A stretch of DNA of 20,777 bases, taken from positions 1-20,777 of the forward strand of contig JBNLEI010000217.1 of NCBI GenBank assembly GCA_050304855.1, written 5' to 3'. The DNA comes from Methylomarinum sp050304855 (GTDB lineage Bacteria > Pseudomonadota > Gammaproteobacteria > Methylococcales > Methylomonadaceae). Position numbers and translations under genes: made by a program. Shown here piece after piece: positions 1 through 7,364 of the stretch. The notes beneath the pieces were generated by a model, which was not told the DNA's origin, did no database searches, and saw only the letters and a list, made by a program, of their open reading frames with translations. Position 1 is the stretch's first letter; every line of letters starts with the position of its first letter.

Positions 1-10
1 TACCATTAGC

Positions 11-41
11 TTGATGATAGGCTGGAAATTTGCTTTATAAT
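11..41 (+). promoter_or_regulatory. possible sigma70 promoter for the Cys-cluster gene
   Basis: A perfect TATAAT box lies at 36-41 and a TTGATG element (four of six matches to the -35 consensus) at 11-16. The spacer is 19 bases, longer than the preferred 17, so the -35 assignment is weak. Initiation about 7 bases downstream would leave a leader of roughly 25 bases before the ATG at 74. This is a pattern match only. Confidence 0.35.
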
Positions 42-73
42 GATTGCTTTGTGAAAAGTGATTTAGAGCGACC

Positions 74-256
74 ATGAGTGACGAAAAAGGTGTTTGCGAT
101 TTATGCGGTTTAGCGATCGAAGTTCCGGGTTTTCAATTAAAAACCACAGAGGGAGATAAATCTTTTTGTTGCGAAGGCTGCAAAGGTATTTATCAAATGC
201 TGCATGAAGAAGATATTGTTGAAGAAAATGCAGAAAACTTATCTGATGATTCATGA
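74..256 (+). CDS. stand-alone Cys-cluster metal-binding protein (PF12156-like)
   Basis: This is a 60-residue soluble protein with C8-x2-C11 near the N-terminus and a C32-C33-x2-C36 cluster, followed by an acidic C-terminal tail (about residues 45-60). The CxxCG...FCCxGC layout is that of the putative metal-binding domain found at the N-terminus of FixI/CcoI-type heavy-metal ATPases (PF12156). There it is thought to take part in metal loading. Here it is a separate gene about 1.25 kb upstream of a copper ATPase that lacks it. The inferred role is a small cytoplasmic metal carrier or sensor acting with that ATPase. The start has only a weak ribosome-binding site, but the conserved Cys pattern begins seven residues in, so no later start would fit. 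The family match is by eye. Confidence 0.8.
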   Translation: MSDEKGVCDLCGLAIEVPGFQLKTTEGDKSFCCEGCKGIYQMLHEEDIVEENAENLSDDS

Positions 257-362
257 TAGTCATAGCGGTTTAACCGGACTTCGCTTCATTCCGAATTCCG
301 ATTGATTTTTAGATAGGTCGGGTGTATCTTCTAATCTGCGACAGACATTACAATTTAGCAAC

Positions 363-367
363 AAGGA
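363..367 (+). promoter_or_regulatory. ribosome binding site
   Basis: AAGGA lies seven bases before the ATG at 375, inside an A-rich stretch. This is one of the stronger Shine-Dalgarno matches in the window and fixes the start of the His/Met-rich gene. Confidence 0.6.
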
Positions 368-374
368 AAAAAGT

Positions 375-716
375 ATGAAGCACTCACACGGCAGTCACGC
401 AATGAATGAAATGAAACATGAAATGATGAATCATGGTCAACATGCTCATCATGGCAGTCATTCAATGGGAAAGCAAATTGCCGCTGGCACTATGGCATCC
501 GCGACGGTTAATACCGGAGGTAAGCTAATGAGCAAAATTTCAAAGCACCCGGTGTTGGTGTTCGGATTGGGGGTTGTAGCAGGGTATTTTATCTACAAAT
601 ATAGAAAGGAAATTATCTCCAGTACGACCCGCGCGATGGATGCCGGTAAGGATTTTGTTTTGAATCAAAAAGAAAATTTGGAAGATATCGTGGCTGAGAG
701 TAAAGAAGAAGGCTAA
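375..716 (+). CDS. His/Met-rich single-span membrane protein
   Basis: This is a 113-residue protein. The first 32 residues hold nine His (3, 5, 8, 15, 20, 23, 25, 26, 29) and six Met, a composition typical of copper- or nickel-binding tails. One hydrophobic segment follows at about residues 56-74, ending in a basic cluster. The C-terminal helix (about 75-113) is amphipathic and rich in Lys and Glu, recalling YtxH-like small membrane proteins. There is no cleavable signal peptide, and positive charges on both sides of the span leave the topology unclear. It sits between the Cys-cluster gene and the HMA/ATPase genes and is closed by its own hairpin terminator. The inferred function is a membrane-tethered metal buffer or donor. 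No enzymatic motif is visible and I do not recognise a named gene. Confidence 0.8.
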   Translation: MKHSHGSHAMNEMKHEMMNHGQHAHHGSHSMGKQIAAGTMASATVNTGGKLMSKISKHPVLVFGLGVVAGYFIYKYRKEIISSTTRAMDAGKDFVLNQKENLEDIVAESKEEG

Positions 717-776
717 TCTCTCTTATGTCGTGTCATGAATATTCACGATTATAATAGTCAAATGGAATAGCAAAGG

Positions 777-808
777 ACGGGCGATCCCTTTCAGGTATCG
801 CCCGTTTT
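777..808 (+). terminator. intrinsic terminator after the His/Met-rich gene
   Basis: A perfect 9-base stem, ACGGGCGAT (777-785) with ATCGCCCGT (797-805), closes an 11-base loop and ends in a short T run (805-808). It sits 60 bases after the stop at 716 and only 30 bases before the next start. It therefore separates or attenuates transcription between the His/Met-rich gene and the HMA/ATPase run, which must have its own start or rely on read-through. Confidence 0.75.
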
Positions 809-835
809 CCGTTTATCGTATAGGTTTTTTTCTTT

Positions 836-1453
836 ATGTCTCTCCAGAAACAGATTTTCGTTCGTTATCGGGTTGACGGACATGTTCGTTTTCAATTACC
901 GGAACCGTTTTCAGGTACTTTGGCGGCGCAAAAATTAACCGATGAAATCGCATCAATTGATGGCGTTTACGATGTTAAGTTGTTTAGGCGTCAGAGAAAG
1001 CTGTCAATTCGCTACCATGAAACCGTTTGCGATTTTGTAATACTTGCTCGCCAACTTCACCGAATTATTTCCGAGCTCGAACGTCAAGGGTGGTTTGAAC
1101 GTAAGATTGAGCGTGAAACCGAAGTCACATTAAAAAGCCAGCTCCAGCAAAAATTCAAAGAGTCGAGATTTTCCCGTTGGGCCAGCGAAAAGTACGGTGA
1201 AACCAAAGAAACCATCCAGGCGGCTAAGGTTATTACCAAACTCGGACTGAAAAAGCCGAAAGCGTTGGTAAAAGACCCGGAAAAAGCCATTATTGATTTT
1301 CTCAACGATGTATTGGTACTTTACTTGATCAAAATACACTGGACTCGGATCACTCAGGAATGGATTCCCAGGCCGATCGTTCACCGTTATGAATGGATGG
1401 CGGTTTTCTATATGTTTTATTTGCTGATCCGTTCGAGAAAGCCGAAAAAATAA
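836..1453 (+). CDS. HMA_2-like domain protein with C-terminal hydrophobic segments
   Basis: This is a 205-residue protein. Residues about 6-80 follow the heavy-metal-associated (HMA_2-like) pattern: a first strand with a GHVRF turn, a helix, a GVYDVKLFR strand, a charged turn and a final strand ending in RYHE. The CxxC metal pair of true HMA domains is absent. A basic central part (about 85-145) leads to two hydrophobic stretches at about 149-168 and 186-198, so the protein is probably membrane-associated. The gene is 54 bases upstream of the copper ATPase, whose first 90 residues have a similar CxxC-less domain. It may be a docking or regulatory partner of the ATPase. The ribosome-binding site is poor. 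The family call rests on the pattern, not on a search. Confidence 0.75.
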   Translation: MSLQKQIFVRYRVDGHVRFQLPEPFSGTLAAQKLTDEIASIDGVYDVKLFRRQRKLSIRYHETVCDFVILARQLHRIISELERQGWFERKIERETEVTLKSQLQQKFKESRFSRWASEKYGETKETIQAAKVITKLGLKKPKALVKDPEKAIIDFLNDVLVLYLIKIHWTRITQEWIPRPIVHRYEWMAVFYMFYLLIRSRKPKK

Positions 1454-1507
1454 TTTCAAAAATATTTTGTTCCCGCGTTGGGAATTTTTTTATTTCAGTC
1501 AATTGAT

Positions 1508-3964
1508 ATGAGTATGGATACAATCCCATCCGCACCTAAAAATTTTCGTCTTGTTCATGAACTAAAAAGACGCGTTCGGATTGTCTCACCTATTTTAAAA
1601 AACGATCCCGAGCGAGGGTATGTTTTTGAAATCTTGCTGAAAAAGCGTCCTGAAATTAAAAAAGTCCGATCGGTATTCGGTATCGGTTCGGTGGTCATTG
1701 AATTCGATGCTGATCGGTTGCCGAAAAAAAACTTGGTGATTTTATTGGATGCGGTGTTGGGTAATATTGCTCGAAAAAAATCCGAACCGGTTAGAACGGA
1801 AAAGCAAGTTCTCGACGGCCCTATTCAGGAGATCGATCTTGCCGTGGAGGGTATGAGTTGCGCCTCTTGCGCTTTATTGATCGAAATGGTGCTGAATCGT
1901 GACGAACGTGTCAAATCGGCGAGTGTTAATTTTGCCACCGAAACCGTAGTGGTGCGCGGGCGGCTCGGCAAAGAAGATGTAGTGCGTAGAGTAGAAAATT
2001 TGGGTTACGGCGCTTTTTCGATGGATACGCTTTCTCAGCGCAAAAATTTAATTATCAAAGAACAACAACGCATCGAGGTTGCGCGAAAACGTTTTATCTG
2101 GGCAGGGTTACTTAGTTTGCCCGTCGTTGCTGTGGCGATGTCGATGAACCGTTCGCGTTGGGCGCATTGGTTGCAGTTTCTGTTAACGACTCCGGTGGTG
2201 TTCGGTACCGGTAAGCAGTTTTTCGTGAAGGCGGCGTTACTGGCTAAACAACGAGCGGCTAATATGGACTCTCTGATTGCACTGGGAGTCGGGTCAGCTT
2301 ATGGATATAGCCTGCCAGCCTTGTTTCGGCGCAAAGGACATATTTATTTCGAAGCCGCGTCAGCGATTATTACTTTTGTTCTTTTAGGGCGCTATCTGGA
2401 GGAAAGAGCCCGAGGCAAGGCAGGCGAGGCGATCCGTAAGTTGGTCGATTTACAGCCGCAAACTGCGACGTTACTCCGAGATGGCGCAGAAGTTGTTGTC
2501 GATGTAGACGATGTGCAAGTCGACGATTTGCTGTTGATTCGGCCGGGAGAAAAAATTCCTACTGACGGTATTGTGATTTTCGGTGTTTCCACCGTCGATG
2601 AGGCGATGGTGACAGGAGAAAGCATGCCGGTGGTAAAAGAAACCGGTCATCGGGTTATCGGTGGTTGCGTCAATGGTAACGGTGTGTTGCAAGTCAAAGC
2701 GACAGCGGTGGGCATGGATACGGTGCTAGCCGGAATTGTACATATGGTGGATCAGGCTCAAGCGGCTAAGTTGCCGATTCAGAAACAAGTGGACAAAATT
2801 TCCGCAGTATTTGTGCCGTCGGTAATGGTTGTATCGGGGATGACTTTTGCCGGTTGGGCTCTCGCCGGTGTGCCGTTTGCCCATGCTTTCGGCAACGCGA
2901 TTAGCGTGCTGCTGATCGCTTGTCCTTGCGCACTGGGACTGGCGACACCCGCAGCGATCATGGTCGGTACCGGCCAAGCGGCAAAGAAAGGTGTCTATAT
3001 ACGCAACGGCGAAAGTCTCGAAGTGGCAACCAAGCTCAATAGCATTGTTTTCGATAAAACTGGCACGATCACCGAAGGAAAACCCAGAGTCAGCGATTTT
3101 TTGAAAAAATCCCGGTTAAGCGAAGAAAAGCTGATTATGCTGGCCGCCTCGGCTGAACATAATTCAGAGCATTTTCTGGCTAGAGCCATCGTCGATTACG
3201 CGCGCGAACGTTCTGTCGAAATCAAGGATTGCACTCATTTTTACAGTGAAACCGGCCGCGGAATCGAAGCGGAGGTGGAAGGCAAAAAACTGCTATTAGG
3301 TAATAAAGCCTGGATGGACGACTGTGATATCGAAGTAAGCGGGTTGCTGGAGCAGGCGGGACATTTTTCCGAACAGGGGAAGACGCCGGTATATATGGCG
3401 ATTAACAACAAGCAAGCGGCGGTGTTCGGGATTGCCGACAAACCGCGCGAGGAAGCGGCCGCAGCGATCAGGCGGCTTCATAAAATGGGTGTGGATACGT
3501 TGATGGTCACCGGTGATACCGAAAAAACAGCACATCATATTGCCGCCAAAGTCGGTATTGACCATGTTGTAGCCAATGCCAAACCGGACGAAAAGTTGGC
3601 GATTATTCGTCAGTTGCAAGACGAAGGCAAAAAGGTTGGGATGATCGGTGACGGTATTAACGATGCGCCGGCGCTTGCTGCGGCTGACGTAGGTTTCGCC
3701 ATCGGCAGCGGCACCGACATAGCCATCGAATCGGCCGATTTGATCTTAGTGCAGGGTGACATCTCCAGAGTCACCGACACGATCGCATTAAGCGCCGATA
3801 CTATCAACATCATTAAGCAGAACCTGTTCTGGGCATTCGGTTATAACACGGTCGCGATACCGGTAGCGGCGATGGGACGCTTGAATCCGATGGTGGCGTC
3901 CGCAGCGATGGCGTTAAGCTCCGTTTCGGTTATTATCAACTCCTTAAGATTAAGTAAAAAATAG
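1508..3964 (+). CDS. copA: copper-translocating P1B-1-type ATPase
   Basis: This inner-membrane pump uses ATP to move Cu(I) out of the cytoplasm, for detoxification or for cuproenzyme assembly. Numbering from the ATG at 1508 gives 818 residues. There is a CxxC-less HMA-like domain at about 8-90 and a canonical HMA domain with GMSCASC (C118, C121). The actuator TGES is at 369-372, the CPC metal site at 472-474, the phosphorylated Asp of DKTGT is D516, and GDGIND is at 714-719. The last two spans carry N772-x6-YN-x4-P785 and M801-x2-SS-x5-N811, the exact P1B-1 copper signature. The N-domain SEHPL motif reads SEHFL (Pro to Phe at 556). A TTG at 1478 would extend it by 10 residues. Neither start has a good ribosome-binding site; the ATG is preferred. 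The next gene starts nine bases after the stop codon. Confidence 0.95.
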   Translation: MSMDTIPSAPKNFRLVHELKRRVRIVSPILKNDPERGYVFEILLKKRPEIKKVRSVFGIGSVVIEFDADRLPKKNLVILLDAVLGNIARKKSEPVRTEKQVLDGPIQEIDLAVEGMSCASCALLIEMVLNRDERVKSASVNFATETVVVRGRLGKEDVVRRVENLGYGAFSMDTLSQRKNLIIKEQQRIEVARKRFIWAGLLSLPVVAVAMSMNRSRWAHWLQFLLTTPVVFGTGKQFFVKAALLAKQRAANMDSLIALGVGSAYGYSLPALFRRKGHIYFEAASAIITFVLLGRYLEERARGKAGEAIRKLVDLQPQTATLLRDGAEVVVDVDDVQVDDLLLIRPGEKIPTDGIVIFGVSTVDEAMVTGESMPVVKETGHRVIGGCVNGNGVLQVKATAVGMDTVLAGIVHMVDQAQAAKLPIQKQVDKISAVFVPSVMVVSGMTFAGWALAGVPFAHAFGNAISVLLIACPCALGLATPAAIMVGTGQAAKKGVYIRNGESLEVATKLNSIVFDKTGTITEGKPRVSDFLKKSRLSEEKLIMLAASAEHNSEHFLARAIVDYARERSVEIKDCTHFYSETGRGIEAEVEGKKLLLGNKAWMDDCDIEVSGLLEQAGHFSEQGKTPVYMAINNKQAAVFGIADKPREEAAAAIRRLHKMGVDTLMVTGDTEKTAHHIAAKVGIDHVVANAKPDEKLAIIRQLQDEGKKVGMIGDGINDAPALAAADVGFAIGSGTDIAIESADLILVQGDISRVTDTIALSADTINIIKQNLFWAFGYNTVAIPVAAMGRLNPMVASAAMALSSVSVIINSLRLSKK

Positions 3965-3972
3965 GTCGCTTA

Positions 3973-4803
3973 ATGGATCACTCTACGCACGATATGCACG
4001 CGATGCACGATATGGCGGCGGCCGCCGGTTTTGATTACACATTGGCTTTTGTCGCTGGCGTTCTGGGAAGCGGCCATTGTTTGGGGATGTGCGGTGCTTT
4101 GGTTTCCGGGTATTTTATGAATGCAGGCAAAGAGCGCTCCTATTTGCCTTATTTCGCTTATCAATTGACCCGTATTTTCGTTTATACGCTCATCGGTATT
4201 GCAGCGGCTTCATTGGGGTTTGTGCTCGTCTCCAGCGGCATGTTCGGTAAAATCCAGAGTATTCTGCAAATGGTGATCGGTCTTGTCGTGATTATTCTGG
4301 CTTTCGGGATTCTGGGTTTGATTCCCTGGCAGGGCTCGTTCCGGTTAATTCCGATGAATGTCTTACGTAAAGGTTATGCGACAGCGCGCCACAAAGGGCC
4401 GGTATTGGGCGCGGCGATTGCCGGTTTTTTGAACGGCCTGATGCCATGTCCGTTAACTTTTGCGATGGCGGTAAAGGCGACTTCGGCTGTCACCGTGGTT
4501 GAAGGCGGAGCCTTAATGTTGGCGTTTGGTGCGGGAACGTTGCCGACCATGCTGCTGGTAAGCGTGGCATTCGGCAAGCTGGGGGCGACAGTGCGGGGCA
4601 TAATGCTGAAATCGGCCGCGTTGATCATGATTTTTATGGGATTGAATACCGTTTATAGCGGTCTCAGTTTTTATACCGAAGAAGATTTCAAACATCGTAA
4701 TTTTCTCCACGCATTAAAAGAGCAAATCGATAGTGCCATTGTTTTCCTCGGAGAAATGATCGAATATATTAATGCAATGATGAGTAATATTCAGGGGGGG
4801 TGA
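3973..4803 (+). CDS. sulfite exporter TauE/SafE-family (DsbD_2-like) membrane protein
   Basis: This is a 276-residue polytopic inner-membrane protein with six or so spans. Family marks are GSGHCLGMCGAL near residue 35 and FLNGLMPCPLTFAM near 155. They place single Cys residues in the first and fourth spans, as in the UreH/DsbD_2-type SafE branch (PF13386). The N-terminal tail holds four His and four Met in 14 residues (H3, H6, H9, H12; M1, M8, M11, M14). Relatives often lie beside CcoI-like copper ATPases and cytochrome oxidase assembly genes, and the context here points to metal or thiol handling, not sulfite export. The start lies nine bases after the ATPase stop, with an AGG overlapping that stop codon, so the two genes are co-translated or nearly so. 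The true substrate is unknown. Confidence 0.88.
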   Translation: MDHSTHDMHAMHDMAAAAGFDYTLAFVAGVLGSGHCLGMCGALVSGYFMNAGKERSYLPYFAYQLTRIFVYTLIGIAAASLGFVLVSSGMFGKIQSILQMVIGLVVIILAFGILGLIPWQGSFRLIPMNVLRKGYATARHKGPVLGAAIAGFLNGLMPCPLTFAMAVKATSAVTVVEGGALMLAFGAGTLPTMLLVSVAFGKLGATVRGIMLKSAALIMIFMGLNTVYSGLSFYTEEDFKHRNFLHALKEQIDSAIVFLGEMIEYINAMMSNIQGG

Positions 4804-4806
4804 TCG

Positions 4807-5652
4807 ATGCAGCAGGCCGATCTTGTCGAGCTGGCAAATGCGGCGCAGCGCTTGGAGTCGACAAACCTGGCTGCCCGTATCAGCCACCTAGTGGGGATGC
4901 CTATCGAGAAAGCTTTGGCGGCGTTGCCTGGTCATTGGTCTACCGTGGTGTCTCGCATTACTCGGACGGCTTTGCAAAAAGCGCTTGACGGCGCCTTATA
5001 TTCGTTAAAGCCGGTGTCGAGAAAACCGCTTAACAAGACTCATAAGCTTCTGGCCGGCGTCAGCGGGGCGGTCGGCGGGTCGTTCGGCATTGCCGCGTTG
5101 GCGGTTGAACTGCCGATTTCCGCTACCTTGATGCTACGCTCGATTGCTGATATCGCGCGAAGTCACGGCGAAAATTTGGCCGATCAGGACGCTAAAATGG
5201 CCTGCTTAACGGTTTTTGCACTCAGCGGCGGTTCTCACAATAATCAGGAAAGTGCCGATACCAGTTATTACGCCGTACGCTCGTTCCTCAGCAAAGCCAT
5301 CGGCGATACCGCTAACCATATAGCGGTGCACGGTTTTTCGAAAGAAGGTGCGCCGGCACTGGTTAAAATGGTCAATGCCGTTGCAGCGCGATTTAGTATA
5401 CCGGTTTCGGAAAAGCTGGCTGCTCAGAGCTTACCTGCCATTGGCGCGTTAGGTGGCGCATCGGTCAATCTGTTATTTATGCAGCATTATCAGCAAATGG
5501 CGAAAGCACACTTTACCGTACGCCGTCTGGAAAGAATATATGGCAAAAGTTCGGTAGAGGAAATGTACCGATTCATCGTCCGCGAAAATATGCGCCAACA
5601 ACGTAAGAAATGGAAAGTCGGCGATACTTTGCTTCAGAATACCGGTTCATAG
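4807..5652 (+). CDS. EcsC family protein
   Basis: This is a 281-residue protein. The central and C-terminal parts carry EcsC-family (PF12787) features: a Gly/Ala-rich hydrophobic hairpin (about residues 82-110, ending in VELPISATLMLRSIADIAR), an ADQDAK-like segment followed by a Leu-rich helix, and a second Gly/Ala-rich stretch (about 205-228, AIGALGGASVNLLF). A basic tail with helical MQHYQQMAKAHF follows. EcsC was named after a Bacillus ABC-transporter-linked gene, but its biochemical role is not established. The start is three bases after the SafE stop and is preceded by a run of G at 4794-4800, a strong ribosome-binding site that overlaps the end of the SafE gene. Translation is probably coupled. 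Its link to metal handling is inferred only from position. Confidence 0.88.
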   Translation: MQQADLVELANAAQRLESTNLAARISHLVGMPIEKALAALPGHWSTVVSRITRTALQKALDGALYSLKPVSRKPLNKTHKLLAGVSGAVGGSFGIAALAVELPISATLMLRSIADIARSHGENLADQDAKMACLTVFALSGGSHNNQESADTSYYAVRSFLSKAIGDTANHIAVHGFSKEGAPALVKMVNAVAARFSIPVSEKLAAQSLPAIGALGGASVNLLFMQHYQQMAKAHFTVRRLERIYGKSSVEEMYRFIVRENMRQQRKKWKVGDTLLQNTGS

Positions 5653-5819
5653 TCTCTACTTTTCCATAGAAAAACGGTCGTTCCTATAATATTTTCGTTT
5701 AAGAGCTTTGTTCCGTGCTGAATATGGCTGGTCCTCAGTAAGATATCACCCGGATTACTTGAGTTATTCGGTATGGTCGATAAACTTGCTTGATATATTA
5801 TTGCAAGGGGAAGATTTAC

Positions 5820-6740
5820 ATGGCTACCCGTTACCGTCGTTTTCGCGACATCTCTACCAGTGAACGTATTCTGGACACGTTATTTCTGTTGACTATTGGC
5901 TTAGGCTATCTATTTGCGTTGACGCATTTGTACTTCTCGCATAGTAGCCGCGACGGACAGCCGGGATTGTCGATCGATGACGTAATGATTGCCTACTACG
6001 GTTCGCATGACCACAGTCGGTTAGGGGCTGCGATAAATGGTCCGATGGAATCGAACTTAAGGACCAAGGCCGACAAACTGGTGATTTTAAAATGGCTGCA
6101 GGATGGAAAAGATCGGGATGAATTTGAAGATAAAGTCGCGCCGATTATAAAACGCGACTGTTTAAAATGTCATTCGCCCGCAAATAATGAAGCTATCCCC
6201 GATCTAAGTAGTTATCAGGCTGTTTTGGAAGTGGCAGATGCCAATGGTGCTTCGTTGCCTGCTTTGGTTAAAGTTTCGCATATCCATTTATTCGGCATCG
6301 CTTTTATTTTGTTTTTTACCGGCAAAATTTTTATCTTGACTGAAGTTGACCCGGTGTTGAAAAGGGTGATCGTAGCGATACCTTTTGTTGCGATGGTGAT
6401 CGATATCATCTCCTGGTATATCACCACACTCATTCCTTGGTTTGCCTATGTCGTGGTAATTTCAGGAGGACTTCTCGGCCTGTCGATGGCAATTCAAATC
6501 GTCGTCAGTCTTTATCAGATGTGGTTTTATCCTTTTCATCCTTCGCTCCAAATACCTCTGGATATACAAAATCGGGTACAAGAATGCCATGACGTTTTAA
6601 ACGGTTTCGGGTACGAAATGATCCCTGAAGGAAACGGGTGGTTGATTAAAGAGTCGTTACGCTCCTGGCAATTCCTGCATGACGTTAAAGAGTTGGAAGA
6701 CTATACCCGTGAAATCAAGGAACGACATCAAGGTGACTGA
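5820..6740 (+). CDS. membrane protein with a single c-type heme motif
   Basis: This is a 306-residue protein when started at the ATG at 5820, which follows AAGGGGAAG; a TTG at 5790 is less likely. One span lies at about 20-38. A periplasmic domain follows with C114-x2-C117-H118, in a VAPIIKRDCLKCH context like that of the planctomycete-type (PSCyt1) cytochromes. Three further spans lie at about 154-174, 180-200 and 210-236, and a soluble C-terminal part of about 70 residues is probably cytoplasmic. The second span opens with HIH (154-156), possible ligands for a second cofactor. I do not recognise a named family. An electron-transfer or heme-sensing role at the inner membrane is inferred. Neither neighbour is clearly co-transcribed with it. 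Confidence 0.85.
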   Translation: MATRYRRFRDISTSERILDTLFLLTIGLGYLFALTHLYFSHSSRDGQPGLSIDDVMIAYYGSHDHSRLGAAINGPMESNLRTKADKLVILKWLQDGKDRDEFEDKVAPIIKRDCLKCHSPANNEAIPDLSSYQAVLEVADANGASLPALVKVSHIHLFGIAFILFFTGKIFILTEVDPVLKRVIVAIPFVAMVIDIISWYITTLIPWFAYVVVISGGLLGLSMAIQIVVSLYQMWFYPFHPSLQIPLDIQNRVQECHDVLNGFGYEMIPEGNGWLIKESLRSWQFLHDVKELEDYTREIKERHQGD

Positions 6741-6875
6741 TCAGCAGTCGAGCTTTAAGTTGTCGCCATTAAGCTCCGATTAAGCGACGCCGTGGACAAT
6801 AAGCATCAAATCTTGTTCAAGATAATGCGAGTGAAATTATCTGTCTAAGATGTTTTCCAACTTGGGAGAAAAGCG

Positions 6876-7280
6876 ATGTTTAAAATGTTATCCACCATTG
6901 TTTTGGCATTCCTGTTTGCAATGCCGGCGGCCGCTTCAGGCGGTCATGGTCATCCGGGACGCGGATACGCCTACGGACATAACAAACATAGTCACCACCA
7001 CCATCATCATTATCGGCACTATCCGCGGTATCGTCCGGTTGAAAGAGTTTATTATAGAGAGACGGTCAGATACCTTCCTCCGCCTCCGCCGCCGGTTTAT
7101 TACAGGGGGGGGTATGATTATCGGGGTTATCCGAACCGCTACGATAGAAGGTCGGTGGAAGGCCTGTTGGGCGGAGCTTTTGGCAGCGCCATAGGCTATG
7201 AAGTCGGTCGGGGAGATCCGTTGGCAACCGGTTTAGGTGCGGCAGTCGGTTCGTTCCTTGGAAACGAAATACGACGATAA
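6876..7280 (+). CDS. exported His-rich glycine-zipper protein
   Basis: This is a 134-residue protein with a signal peptide (about 1-21, ending AAASG). A His-rich stretch follows (about 24-50, including six consecutive His at 40-45), then a Tyr/Arg-rich part, a run of seven Pro at about 68-74 and a C-terminal glycine zipper (about 96-132, with repeated GGAFGSAIG and GAAVGSFLG). The zipper is like the 17 kDa-antigen or 2TM glycine-zipper type (PF05433-like), usually found in envelope proteins. There is no lipobox Cys. GGGAG, nine bases before the start, is a good ribosome-binding site. The inferred location is the periplasm or outer membrane, perhaps with metal binding. The function is not known. 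Another start at 6850 in a different frame opens a shadow frame only. Confidence 0.82.
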   Translation: MFKMLSTIVLAFLFAMPAAASGGHGHPGRGYAYGHNKHSHHHHHHYRHYPRYRPVERVYYRETVRYLPPPPPPVYYRGGYDYRGYPNRYDRRSVEGLLGGAFGSAIGYEVGRGDPLATGLGAAVGSFLGNEIRR

Positions 7281-7307
7281 CCGGAATCTTCAGTAAAACC
7301 TCATCGT

Positions 7308-7345
7308 GCAGCGTCGCCGTAGACTTTAGAACTCGCCGACGCTGC
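7308..7345. terminator. inverted repeat between convergent genes
   Basis: GCAGCGTCG (7308-7316) and CGACGCTGC (7337-7345) form a perfect 9-base stem around a 20-base loop. It lies between the ends of the glycine-zipper gene (+) and lpxD (-). Only a short TTT follows on the + strand and no T run follows on the - strand, so it may be a weak or factor-assisted bidirectional terminator. Confidence 0.5.
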
Positions 7346-7364
7346 TTTGTGCCTGATCCGTCGT

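Noticed and set aside
1478..1507. TTG start that extends the copper ATPase by 10 residues
   Set aside because: There is no ribosome-binding site and the added residues are hydrophobic without match to the N-terminal domain; the ATG at 1508 is simpler, though it also lacks a strong site.
5653..5819. Promoter of the heme membrane protein gene around TATAAT at 5685-5690
   Set aside because: No acceptable -35 element at the proper distance; recorded only as a chance match.
6751..6777. Hairpin after the heme membrane protein gene as a terminator
   Set aside because: GAGCTT and AAGCTC pair over only six bases with a 15-base loop and no T run follows.
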